A stretch of 64,000 bases of DNA from Paenibacillus sp. R14(2021) (lineage in GTDB: Bacteria; Bacillota; Bacilli; Paenibacillales; Paenibacillaceae): the NCBI RefSeq assembly GCF_019431355.1, contig NZ_CP080269.1, positions 5,017,001 through 5,081,000 of the forward strand, written 5' to 3'. How positions within the stretch are numbered: the stretch's first letter is position 1; each line of letters begins with the position of its first letter. The translations under genes and the position numbers were made by a program. Under the pieces are notes generated by a model that did not search any database, was not told the DNA's origin, and saw nothing but the letters and a program-made list of their open reading frames with translations. Shown piece after piece: positions 16,585 to 24,262 of the stretch.

Positions 16585-17496
16585 ATGGTACAATTTCCGG
16601 TTCTATCGGAACAGCGTCTGCTGCAGCGACTCGCATATCCGAATCGCCCAATCCGCATCGTGCTGGACACGGACACCTACAATGAAATCGATGATCAATT
16701 CGCCGTCATTTACGCGCTTAAATCACCAGAGAAGATAACGGTCGAAGCGTTCTACGCCGCTCCGTTCTACAATGAACTGTCCTCCGGTCCGAAGGACGGT
16801 ATGGAGAAGAGCTACGACGAGCTGGTCAAAATCGCCGGGCTGCTGCCCGAAATGAACGGTATCCCGATCCACCGCGGCTCGGAGCGCTATCTGCCTGCCG
16901 CGGACACGCCCGTCGACAGCGCCGCTGCGCGCGATCTCGTGGCGCGTGCGATGGCTTCCTCGGAGGATGACCCGTTGTACGTCGTTGCCATCGGGGCGAT
17001 TACGAACGTTGCGTCCGCGATGCTGCTGGAGCCGCGCATCATCGAACGGATCGTCGTCGTTTGGCTCGGCGGCCATGCTTTGCACTGGCGAGATACGAAA
17101 GAATTCAATCTGCATCAGGACCTGCACGCTTCGCGCACGATGCTGAACAGCGGCGTTCCGCTTGTGCTCATTCCTTGCATGGGCGTCACCTCCCACCTGC
17201 TGACAACGCTGTCCGAGGTGGAAGACTACGTGAAGGAGAAGGGGCCGGTCGGCGAATATCTGTATGAAACGTTCCGGGGCTGCGCTTCTGATCATGCCGG
17301 CTATTCCCGCGTCATCTGGGACATCTCGACGATTGCTTATCTGAACAACGAAGCGTGGCTGCCGAGCACGCTGGTACACAGTCCGGTGCTGTCGGAGGAT
17401 TTCCGCTGGAGCTTCGATCATACGCGCCACTTCATCCGCTGCGTCGATTATGTGCATCGTGACGCCGTATTCAAAGATTTATTCCGCAAGCTGTAA
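16585..17496 (+). CDS. Nucleoside hydrolase family protein
   Basis: A 303-residue protein of the inosine/uridine-preferring nucleoside hydrolase fold, which cleaves the N-glycosidic bond of ribonucleosides. The metal-site motif near residue 27 reads DTDTYNEIDDQFA, with two extra residues between the DxD and DD pairs compared with the usual DxDPGxDD. Other family features are present: ALGAI-like VVAIGAITNVASA, WLGGHALHW and NLHQDLHA. Substrate may therefore differ from classical enzymes. An AAGGAGG site lies upstream of the ATG. The divergent AraC gene next door suggests substrate-induced control. Confidence 0.82.
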   Translation: MVQFPVLSEQRLLQRLAYPNRPIRIVLDTDTYNEIDDQFAVIYALKSPEKITVEAFYAAPFYNELSSGPKDGMEKSYDELVKIAGLLPEMNGIPIHRGSERYLPAADTPVDSAAARDLVARAMASSEDDPLYVVAIGAITNVASAMLLEPRIIERIVVVWLGGHALHWRDTKEFNLHQDLHASRTMLNSGVPLVLIPCMGVTSHLLTTLSEVEDYVKEKGPVGEYLYETFRGCASDHAGYSRVIWDISTIAYLNNEAWLPSTLVHSPVLSEDFRWSFDHTRHFIRCVDYVHRDAVFKDLFRKL

Positions 17497-17514
17497 AGCC
17501 GGTGGGGACCGGCT
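17497..17514 (+). terminator. Hairpin after the nucleoside hydrolase gene
   Basis: AGCCGGT and ACCGGCT pair exactly around GGGG directly after the stop codon. The following T tract is poor, so termination strength is uncertain. Confidence 0.45.
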
Positions 17515-17628
17515 CTGCTCCGTTTACGGACAAATCGATCGCTCCCTTTATTCAAACTTTAGCATCGTCATCTCTCCTGCCGCGTATATCCATGTACAGG
17601 GGTAACGAGAAGGAGGCAGGGAAGCCGC

Positions 17629-18576
17629 ATGTCGGACTTTCAATTCGATCGATTAGTAGAAGCCAAGGAACGCAAGCATCAGCTTCATAAGGCGCAGCGA
17701 AGGCAGGAGCTGCTGCGTGCGAGGGTGAACGAGCAGGAGATGGCGATCATTAAGCTGGAGGTGCAGCTGGACGCGGAGCAGGCCGATGTCGACAAGCTCA
17801 CCGGCATGTCGGTGACGAATCTGTTCCACACCTTGCTGCGAAGCAAGCAGGAGCAGCTGGAGACGGAACGTCAGCAGGTGCTCGCCGCCGCACTGCAGCT
17901 GCAGGAGGCGAAGCAGGGGCTGATCCGCCTTAAGGAAGACATTCGCCTTGCAGGCGATGAGATTGCGAGCTGTATGAACGCGGAGCAGGAATATGTCCGG
18001 CTGCTTGGCGAGAAGGAAGCGGCGCTGCGCAGCCTGCCCGAAATGGCGCAGGAACTGGCAGGGATGGAGGATGGCATTGCCGAAGGATCTGTTCTGTCGA
18101 GGGAGCTTCGCGAGGCGGTCACCGCCGGCACGGGCGTGCTGTCCGCCTTGGACGAGGCGCTGCAGAGCTTGAACAAGGCGAGCAGCTGGGGGAATTGGGA
18201 TCTCTGGGGCGGCGGGGGCTTGATCAGCACGCACCTGAAGCACGGTCATATGGATGACGCGAAGCAAGCCATATCGGAAGCGATCTACCGGATGCGAAGC
18301 TTTCGTGATGAGCTTGAGGATTTGAAGCAGAGCGTCGATATTCAGATCGATATCAGCAGCCTGCTGAAGTTCGGCGATTATTGGTTTGACGGCCTGATCA
18401 CGGATTGGATCGTGCAGAAGCGGGTTAATGAAGCGCAGGAACGTGCGCAGGATGCGCGGACTGAGGTCAGCCGTTATGTAAGGAAGCTGCAGTCGGAGCT
18501 GACGAATGCGGAGTCTGGCCTGGAAGGGCAAAAGTCCAGGCGGGTCGCTTGGATCGAGCAGCAGCAGCTGCAATAA
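17629..18576 (+). CDS. Uncharacterised coiled-coil protein with a Trp/Gly-rich hinge
   Basis: A 315-residue cytoplasmic protein that I do not recognise. Residues 1-165 are almost all charged helix with heptad spacing (long coiled coil). Around residues 187-200 a short Trp/Gly-rich stretch (SSWGNWDLWGGGGLIS) breaks the helix. A second helical part follows (AKQAISEAIYRMRSFRDELEDL), then a hydrophobic stretch near FGDYWFDGLITDWIVQKRV and a final charged helix. No signal peptide or transmembrane helix is seen. The ATG at 17629 follows GAAGGAGG, and a terminator follows the stop, so it appears monocistronic. The shape suggests a scaffold or antiparallel hairpin; function is unknown. Confidence 0.75.
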   Translation: MSDFQFDRLVEAKERKHQLHKAQRRQELLRARVNEQEMAIIKLEVQLDAEQADVDKLTGMSVTNLFHTLLRSKQEQLETERQQVLAAALQLQEAKQGLIRLKEDIRLAGDEIASCMNAEQEYVRLLGEKEAALRSLPEMAQELAGMEDGIAEGSVLSRELREAVTAGTGVLSALDEALQSLNKASSWGNWDLWGGGGLISTHLKHGHMDDAKQAISEAIYRMRSFRDELEDLKQSVDIQIDISSLLKFGDYWFDGLITDWIVQKRVNEAQERAQDARTEVSRYVRKLQSELTNAESGLEGQKSRRVAWIEQQQLQ

Positions 18577-18594
18577 CACAAGGGAATGATAAGG

Positions 18595-18642
18595 GGAGCT
18601 GTCTCCGGTCATCTGATGATGACTGGCGGGACGGCTCTTTTT
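18595..18642 (+). terminator. Terminator of the coiled-coil protein gene
   Basis: GAGCTGTC pairs with GACGGCTC, with further pairing of GTCATC and GATGAC inside, and TTTTT follows. Confidence 0.75.
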
Positions 18643-18671
18643 GTATGCTTCAGCTAAAAAATAATCCATTT

Positions 18672-18687
18672 TGTCGGATACCCGACA
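18672..18687. promoter_or_regulatory. 16-bp palindrome, candidate Crp/Fnr-type operator
   Basis: TGTCGG-ATAC-CCGACA is a 6+6 inverted repeat with a 4-base centre. It lies about 110 bases before the Crp/Fnr gene, with the half-site layout of operators bound by this family. The sequence differs from the standard TGTGA-N6-TCACA of Crp, so a different specificity would be needed. Autoregulation is inferred. Confidence 0.5.
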
Positions 18688-18796
18688 TTATCTAGGGGAT
18701 AAATATGCTATCATCCATATATCTCATCAGAATAGTCGGAATAATACAAAACACATTCGCGCATATAGCGATTTCGCGTATAGAGGTGATGAAGTG

Positions 18797-19462
18797 GTGG
18801 ACGATCGTAACAAGCAGAAGAATGAACAAGGAGCGGATGCCGTCAAGGACGTGATCGCAAGCATCTTCCGCGAACACGGATCCTTGAAGACTTACCGCAA
18901 GAACGAGTTTATTTTCCAGGAAAATGATGCGCCTTCCGCCGCGCATTACACGGAGACAGGACTGATCAAGATTTCACAGTCCTCCCAGGAAGGGCAGGGC
19001 ATCACGCTGTTTCTGCGTTACCCGGGCGAGGTGTTCGGCAATGCGGAGCTCCTGACTCAGCTTCCGCGCCGGCGGTATGCGCAATGCTTGATGGAAAGCC
19101 AGGTCATCACGCTGGAATCACGACTTTTTCTGGAGCTGGCGATAACCGACGCGACGTTCGCCTTCGCGCTTGCCGTGACCACCGCGCGAAGACTGCTGCA
19201 GACGCAGAATATGGTGGAAACGCTGATCAGCCGGCCGGTTGCGTGGCGGCTTGCTTGGTTTTTGATGCAGCTGGGCAGCGAGCATGAAGGGACCGTCGAA
19301 GTACAGCTTCAGCTGAGCCATGAGGAAATCTCCTATGTGATCGGCTGCAGCAGGCAGACCGTCACCGAGATGCTGAACAAGTGGCGGGAGTTGGGGCTGA
19401 TCGCCTACACGAAGAAACAAATCGTTATCCAGGATCCGAGCCGATTCTTCGCGGCGATCTAA
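18797..19462 (+). CDS. Crp/Fnr family transcriptional regulator
   Basis: 221 residues from the GTG at 18797 (18794 is also possible), which follows AGAGGTGAT. Codons further upstream would add over 40 residues covering the putative promoter. The N-terminal part is a cyclic-nucleotide-binding-type beta-roll (LKTYRKNEFIFQENDAPSAAHYTETGLIKI, PGEVFGNAELLTQLPRRRYAQCL). The C-terminal HTH reads LSHEEISYVIGCSRQTVTEMLNKWRELGLI. No Fnr-type N-terminal Cys cluster is visible, so it is not an obvious oxygen sensor. It heads a run of genes for an SsuABC-like importer and a hydrolase with gaps of at most about 25 bases, so it most likely controls that operon. Confidence 0.87.
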   Translation: MDDRNKQKNEQGADAVKDVIASIFREHGSLKTYRKNEFIFQENDAPSAAHYTETGLIKISQSSQEGQGITLFLRYPGEVFGNAELLTQLPRRRYAQCLMESQVITLESRLFLELAITDATFAFALAVTTARRLLQTQNMVETLISRPVAWRLAWFLMQLGSEHEGTVEVQLQLSHEEISYVIGCSRQTVTEMLNKWRELGLIAYTKKQIVIQDPSRFFAAI

Positions 19463-19487
19463 TGGTACAGCTAGGAGGGGAACGGGC

Positions 19488-20327
19488 ATGATCGAGGTCG
19501 ACAATGTCAGTAAAGCTTTTGCCCAGAAGAAAGGTCCTGCTTATACAGCATTGGACCAAGTTTCTTTTCGGATCAAACGGGGGGAATTCGTCTCCTTGCT
19601 GGGACCTTCCGGCTGCGGCAAGTCTACCCTGCTGAATCTGATCGCCGGGTTCGAGACGGACTACGAGGGGACGATCAAGGTAAACGGAGAACCCGTCAAG
19701 GGGCCGGGCGCCGGCAAGGTCGTCGTCTTCCAGGAGCATGGCCTGTTTCCTTGGCTGAACGTCATCGATAATGTTGCTTTTGGCTTGAAGCAGCGGGGAA
19801 TGGCGAAGAAAGAGCGTTATGAGCGGGCATTCGAGACGATCAAATCGGTGCATTTAAGCAAATTCATTGACCGTTACCCGCATGAGCTCTCCGGCGGCAT
19901 GCGGCAGCGAGTAGCGATTGCGAGGGCGCTCGTCATGGAGCCGGACATTCTGCTGATGGATGAACCGTTCGCGGCGCTCGATGAGCAGACGCGCTATATT
20001 TTGCAGAAGGATCTGGAGGAGATCTGGCTAAAGTCGGGGATGACGATCTTATTCATCACCCATAACATTCGGGAAGCGGTGCTGCTCTCCGATCGCGTAC
20101 TGGTTATGTCGACGCAGCCGGGCAGGGTGAAGCAGGCGTTTGCCATTCGAGCGGCGAGGCCTCATGACACCGCGGATCCGCTGCTGCACCATTACGAGAA
20201 CACTATTATGGAGACGCTCTCGGAGGAGCTGGAGAAAGTCGTTCGGGAGGAGATAGGCCATGAATACCGCATTAAGAAGAACGCTGTTTCTGATGCTGCT
20301 GATCGTAATTTGGGAATTGGGATATAG
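19488..20327 (+). CDS. ABC transporter ATP-binding protein (SsuB/TauB/NrtD type)
   Basis: 279-residue ATPase of the nitrate/sulfonate/taurine importer family. Walker A is GPSGCGKST (about residue 39), the Q-loop is QEHGLFPWLNV, the signature LSGGMRQRVAIARALV, Walker B DILLMDEPFAALDEQTR and the switch His in ITHNIREA. The start follows AGGAGGGG. The last 68 bases overlap the permease gene, whose ATG is at 20260, so the two are coupled. Which of sulfonate, taurine, nitrate or a thiamine precursor is carried cannot be decided from the ATPase. Confidence 0.9.
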   Translation: MIEVDNVSKAFAQKKGPAYTALDQVSFRIKRGEFVSLLGPSGCGKSTLLNLIAGFETDYEGTIKVNGEPVKGPGAGKVVVFQEHGLFPWLNVIDNVAFGLKQRGMAKKERYERAFETIKSVHLSKFIDRYPHELSGGMRQRVAIARALVMEPDILLMDEPFAALDEQTRYILQKDLEEIWLKSGMTILFITHNIREAVLLSDRVLVMSTQPGRVKQAFAIRAARPHDTADPLLHHYENTIMETLSEELEKVVREEIGHEYRIKKNAVSDAADRNLGIGI

Positions 20328-21024
20328 AATATTCGACTGGGGCTGGAAGTTTCCTTCGCCGATGCAGACGCTGGAGGCGTTCTATGACGGATTCACGGAC
20401 GGCCACCTGTTGGGGGCGATCGTCGCCAGCCTGCGGAGGCTTATCCTTTCCTTCGTGATCTCGATCGTAATCGGAACGGCGCTAGGCTTCCTGTTCGCGC
20501 GGTACCGCTTCTTTGACGAGACCTTCGGGTTCCTTGTTGTCGCCCTGCAGACGGTGCCAAGCATCGCATGGCTGCCCTTCGCCATCATCTGGTTTGGACT
20601 GAACGACCTGTCTGTTATCTTCATCACGACGATCGGCGCGACGTGGACGATGTCCATGGCGAGCCGCACGGGCATCATGCAAATTTCGAAGATTCACCTC
20701 CGGGCGGCGCAAATGATGGGAGCGGGCAGCGGGTTTCGGTTGTTCTATCAAGTCATGCTGCCGGCTGCGTTCCCGCACTTGATTACCGGCGTGCGTGTCG
20801 CATGGGCATTCGCTTGGCGGGCGCTGACGGCAGGCGAGCTGATCGCCCGGGGTGTCGGTCTCGGACAAACGCTGCAGGACAGCCGGGATATCGGCGATAC
20901 GGCCACCTTGCTCTGCATCGTCATCATTATCGCCGTTATCGGTACCATATCCGATCACTTCTGCTTCAAACGGCTGGAGGAAGGCATCATGCTGCGCTTC
21001 GGGCTGCATGCAGCGAAGAAATAA
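20260..21024 (+). CDS. ABC transporter permease (SsuC/TauC type)
   Basis: 254 residues with about six membrane helices and the EAA-type cytoplasmic loop (HLRAAQMMGAGSGFRLFYQVMLPAAFPHLITG). The N-terminus overlaps the end of the ATPase gene by 68 bases and has its own GGGAGGAG site. It forms the membrane channel of the importer encoded with the genes on either side. Length and topology agree with SsuC/TauC permeases. Confidence 0.9.
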   Translation: MNTALRRTLFLMLLIVIWELGYRIFDWGWKFPSPMQTLEAFYDGFTDGHLLGAIVASLRRLILSFVISIVIGTALGFLFARYRFFDETFGFLVVALQTVPSIAWLPFAIIWFGLNDLSVIFITTIGATWTMSMASRTGIMQISKIHLRAAQMMGAGSGFRLFYQVMLPAAFPHLITGVRVAWAFAWRALTAGELIARGVGLGQTLQDSRDIGDTATLLCIVIIIAVIGTISDHFCFKRLEEGIMLRFGLHAAKK

Positions 21025-21045
21025 AGCATTCATAGGGGGAAGAAA

Positions 21046-22080
21046 ATGAAAAAATTGCTCATCGTACTCGGCTTGCTGATCATGGCGGCAGGTATGCTGT
21101 CCGCTTGCGGCTCGAACAAGGAAACGACGGCAGCGGACGGCGAGCTGACCGTGAAGATCGGGATATTGAAGAACGTCACGCACGCACCAGGCTTTGTTGC
21201 GCTCCAGAACGGCTATTTTCAGAACGAGTTCGGCAAGAACGTGACCATCGAGGTGATTGCCTTCGATAACGGCTCGGATTTCTCCACGGCGATCGCGACG
21301 AATCAGATCGATCTCGGATATGTGGGTCCTGGGCCTGCCATCAACCAATATTTGAAAAGCAAGAACTTCCGGGTCATCTCCGGCTCCAATAACGGCGGAG
21401 CGGTCCTGATTGCAGGCAAAGACGCCGGGATCGGCTCCGTGAAGGATCTGGTCGGCAAAACCGTAGCGATTCCGACCAAGGGCAGCACGAACGAAATCTC
21501 CTTGCGCCTGCTGCTGCAGCAAGAAGGGCTGAAGGTGACAACGGACAGCTCCGGCGTGCAAATTATTACCCGGGCGCCTGCGGATACGCTTGTTGCCATT
21601 CGTCAGAAGGAGGTCGATGCCACGCTCATTCCCGAGCCATGGGGGACGCAAATGGTGGAAGAGGGGACCGGCGTCGTCTTGGTCGATTGGGACAAAATCC
21701 CGCCGAATGACGGTAATTACCCGCTTACGATTCTCACGGCGAGCGACAAGTTCCTGAAGGAGCATCGTGACTTGGCTAAGAAAGCCATCCGGGCGAATGA
21801 AGAAGGCATCGACTTCATTAAGCAGAATCCAGACAAAGCGTACGATCTCATAAGCGATGAGCTCAAAGCGCTTAGCGGCAAAGGCATGGATGCGAAGCGG
21901 ATCAAAGCGGCGCTGGACCATTTGAATTTGACCGAGGGTGTTGATCTGGATGTCATCAAGACGATGGCCAAAGTATCGTTCGATGCGGGGTATATCAAGG
22001 GCATCAAGGAAGAAGACAAGCTGGATTTAAGCGAATTGATCGATCTCTCCTTGCTGGACGAAGTTCGACAATCGAAATAA
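21046..22080 (+). CDS. ABC transporter substrate-binding lipoprotein (SsuA/NrtA-like)
   Basis: 344-residue lipoprotein. The signal peptide ends in the lipobox LSAC (Cys about residue 21). The rest is the NMT1/SsuA-like two-lobed fold (GILKNVTHAPGFVALQNGYFQNEF, IATNQIDLGYVGPGPAINQYL, VGKTVAIPTKGSTNEISLRLLLQQEGL, ATLIPEPWGTQMVEEG). The KVGPGPA-like motif is common in aliphatic sulfonate and nitrate/taurine binders. It follows the permease gene by 21 bases. The ligand is probably a small organic anion such as a sulfonate; this is inference from family. Confidence 0.88.
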   Translation: MKKLLIVLGLLIMAAGMLSACGSNKETTAADGELTVKIGILKNVTHAPGFVALQNGYFQNEFGKNVTIEVIAFDNGSDFSTAIATNQIDLGYVGPGPAINQYLKSKNFRVISGSNNGGAVLIAGKDAGIGSVKDLVGKTVAIPTKGSTNEISLRLLLQQEGLKVTTDSSGVQIITRAPADTLVAIRQKEVDATLIPEPWGTQMVEEGTGVVLVDWDKIPPNDGNYPLTILTASDKFLKEHRDLAKKAIRANEEGIDFIKQNPDKAYDLISDELKALSGKGMDAKRIKAALDHLNLTEGVDLDVIKTMAKVSFDAGYIKGIKEEDKLDLSELIDLSLLDEVRQSK

Positions 22081-22104
22081 CAGACAGCCTGGGAGGTAAT
22101 GAAC

Positions 22105-23022
22105 ATGCTGATTCAGCAGCAAGAAACAGTCCTACCGGACGTTCACGGGCACTTGAAGGTGATCCTGCTGGGTACCGGAACGCCGCGAGCATTCACCGGC
22201 CGCGCTAAATCCTCGGTCGTCGTATTAGCAGAAGGTAAGGCTTTCCTTTTCGACTGCGGCGGGGCCGTGGTGGATCAGCTGATCAAAGCCGGCGTTATGC
22301 CGCAGCGAATTTCGGATGTCTTCTTCACGCATCATCACAGCGATCACAACTCGGGCTTCTTCGATGTCTTCATCTCCAGCTGGCGCACGCATGTCGTTCC
22401 CGGCCGTGTCTTCGAAGGCCGGACCGTGCCGATGAACGTGTATGGACCGACGACGACACGGGACATTATCGGGAAGATGCGCGACTCCTTCGATTTCGAT
22501 GCGAGCCTGCGGGTCAGCTATAATCTGTCGGCGAATGACGGCGCCAAGATCCAATACTTCGAGCGCAACGAGGGCGTCGTTTACGACGAGGCGGGTGTCC
22601 GCATCACAGCGTTCGAGGTCGATCATCGGCCGGTCTATCCCGCCTTGGCTTACAAAATCGAATACAACGGCAAATCAGTGGTCATCTCAGGGGATACGGT
22701 TCCCGTTGCCGATATGGTCAAGTACAGCAAGGGTGCGGATCTGCTCATTCACGAGTCCTACAACAAAGCGTGGCTCGATTCGCTCATCGCGGAGTTTCCG
22801 GAGCAGGCGCAGTCGTTGTCCAACCCGGCAAAGTATCATTCCACGACGTTGGAGGTGGCGGAGCTGGCGCGCCAGGCGGAGGTGCCTCATCTTGTGCTGA
22901 CGCACCACATTCCCGCGCCATATCCGACGGAGGAAGCGGAAGCGGCGTATACAGGGGGGATGCGGGATATTTACACGGGGAAGATCACGATGGGACGGGA
23001 TTTGATGGCGTTTCAGCTTTGA
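22105..23022 (+). CDS. Metallo-beta-lactamase-fold hydrolase (RNase Z / arylsulfatase-like)
   Basis: 305 residues. The metal site is clear: THHHSDHNSGF (HxHxDH, about residue 75), an Asp in VISGDTVP, and a distal His in LVLTHHIP. LGTGTPRAFTGRAKSSVVV at the N-terminus is the RNase Z-like entry of the fold, but the RNase Z exosite is not evident. Some members of this branch are arylsulfatases. Being last in an SsuABC-like operon, it might release sulfate or process the imported compound. I start at the ATG at 22105, 8 bases after GGGAGG; the ATG at 22099 is too close to it. A hairpin with weak T tail follows. Confidence 0.85.
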   Translation: MLIQQQETVLPDVHGHLKVILLGTGTPRAFTGRAKSSVVVLAEGKAFLFDCGGAVVDQLIKAGVMPQRISDVFFTHHHSDHNSGFFDVFISSWRTHVVPGRVFEGRTVPMNVYGPTTTRDIIGKMRDSFDFDASLRVSYNLSANDGAKIQYFERNEGVVYDEAGVRITAFEVDHRPVYPALAYKIEYNGKSVVISGDTVPVADMVKYSKGADLLIHESYNKAWLDSLIAEFPEQAQSLSNPAKYHSTTLEVAELARQAEVPHLVLTHHIPAPYPTEEAEAAYTGGMRDIYTGKITMGRDLMAFQL

Positions 23023-23027
23023 GCAGG

Positions 23028-23060
23028 AAGAAGGGCTGTCCCGCGAAGGGGCGGCCTCTT
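23028..23060 (+). terminator. Hairpin after the hydrolase gene
   Basis: An imperfect stem (AGAAGGGCTGTCCC with GGGCGGCCTCTT) directly follows the operon; the T tail is short. Confidence 0.5.
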
Positions 23061-23121
23061 ATGGCATATAGACAGACGGGACAATAAGGGCTGCCGCTTG
23101 CAAGGACGTCGTCTGAACATG

Positions 23122-23160
23122 AAAATGGCTTTGCAATCCTGAGACTGCAAAGCCATTTTT
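23122..23160. terminator. Bidirectional terminator between convergent genes
   Basis: AAAATGGCTTTGCA and TGCAAAGCCATTTTT are exact complements around a 10-base loop, with T runs on both strands. It serves the operon on the plus strand and the carboxypeptidase on the minus strand. Confidence 0.92.
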
Positions 23161-23197
23161 CGTGCCCAAATGCTGCGATAATTGCATGCGCAATAGG

Positions 23198-24061
23198 TTA
23201 GAAGCGTGCTAAGTACGCCTCCAGCGTTACGCCGAGCTTCTTGATGTCCTTGGCGATGTAAACGCCGACGTAGCGGACATGCCAGGGCTCGTACATGTAG
23301 CCGGTCTGCTTCTCGCTGCCCTTCTCGTAGCGAATGATGAAGCCGTAATCCGCAGCGTGGGCTTTCAGCCACTTGCCTTCCTTGGTTTCCCCGTAGCTTT
23401 GCTCCAAGCCGTATTGCACGCTTGCACTGGATACGTCCATCGAGAGGCCGGTTTGGTGCTCACTCTGCCCGGGATGCGCGCTGAACGTGTTCGCTTCTTC
23501 CTCGCCGTGCGTCTTCGCGTACGCGCTGAAGATCGCTTTCTGCGACGCATAGGAACGGTAGCCGGATACGCCCTTGAGATCGATGCCGTCCTTCTTCGCG
23601 CCCGCTACCAGCTTCTCCATGGCTTGCGCGGCGACTTTGCGCAGCTGCTGCTTCGGATTAGCGCCGGAGAACGAGAATGGAATGTTTACCTTGACCAGAT
23701 CGCTCGGAACATAGGTGGATTCCAGCTCGCGTTTCTTGTTTACGAGCACGAGCGGGCTTGTCGAATTCGTGACATAGGCGATCCCGTCCCGCTTCACGAT
23801 CGTCCGCGAAGGTGCATTATCATGCAGGAACTGCGCAAGGGCCGACTGGCTCCCGGCTGCCTGCGAGCTGTCGGTGCCGGTCTGCGCGGAAGCGGGCTGG
23901 CTGCTGCTTTTCGTCGGCGGGGTGCTTGTCTTGCCGCCGCCCGTCGAAGCTGCTGCCGGATTGCCGAAAACATCTTGAATAAGCGAGTCATGGGTCGATA
24001 TGAAGGCAGCCCCGAGCGCAAGACCGAGGACGACGACAGGAATAAGAATGGATTTCTTCAA
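23198..24061 (-). CDS. D-alanyl-D-alanine carboxypeptidase, VanY type (peptidase M15B)
   Basis: 287-residue cell-wall enzyme that trims the terminal D-Ala of peptidoglycan stem peptides. An N-terminal membrane anchor or signal segment (about residues 5-22) is followed by a Ser/Thr/Gly-rich linker to about residue 75. The catalytic domain has the zinc motif SEHQTGLSMD (SxHxxGxxxD) and the second site YEPWHVRYVG, with the substrate motif GYRSYASQ. The TTG start at 24061 follows AGGAGGCC. The family includes vancomycin-resistance VanY, but no other van genes are near, so housekeeping wall remodelling is the likely role. Confidence 0.9.
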   Translation of the reverse strand: MKKSILIPVVVLGLALGAAFISTHDSLIQDVFGNPAAASTGGGKTSTPPTKSSSQPASAQTGTDSSQAAGSQSALAQFLHDNAPSRTIVKRDGIAYVTNSTSPLVLVNKKRELESTYVPSDLVKVNIPFSFSGANPKQQLRKVAAQAMEKLVAGAKKDGIDLKGVSGYRSYASQKAIFSAYAKTHGEEEANTFSAHPGQSEHQTGLSMDVSSASVQYGLEQSYGETKEGKWLKAHAADYGFIIRYEKGSEKQTGYMYEPWHVRYVGVYIAKDIKKLGVTLEAYLARF

Positions 24062-24262
24062 CGGAATTAGGCCTCCTAATGTACGGTGATGCTTATACGC
24101 TAATTATAGAGAAATTGGACAGGTGAATACAACTGGGTGGCAATCCCAAGTGAGCTGCAGTGTGATGTCGCTTTGTGTAAAATAATGTCTATTGATTTCC
24201 AATTCATTGGTGTAAAATGGAAGCCTATTCTAGTGCATATGACAAGCCAGGGGGAACGAACG

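Noticed and set aside
20482-21921. 479-codon frame on the minus strand under the permease and binding-protein genes
   Set aside because: Antisense to two clear importer genes; the frame is a by-product of GC-rich codon bias and shows no family features.
23198-24061. VanY-type gene as part of a vancomycin-resistance cluster
   Set aside because: No vanH, vanA/B-type ligase, vanX or two-component genes nearby; this enzyme family is common in housekeeping roles.
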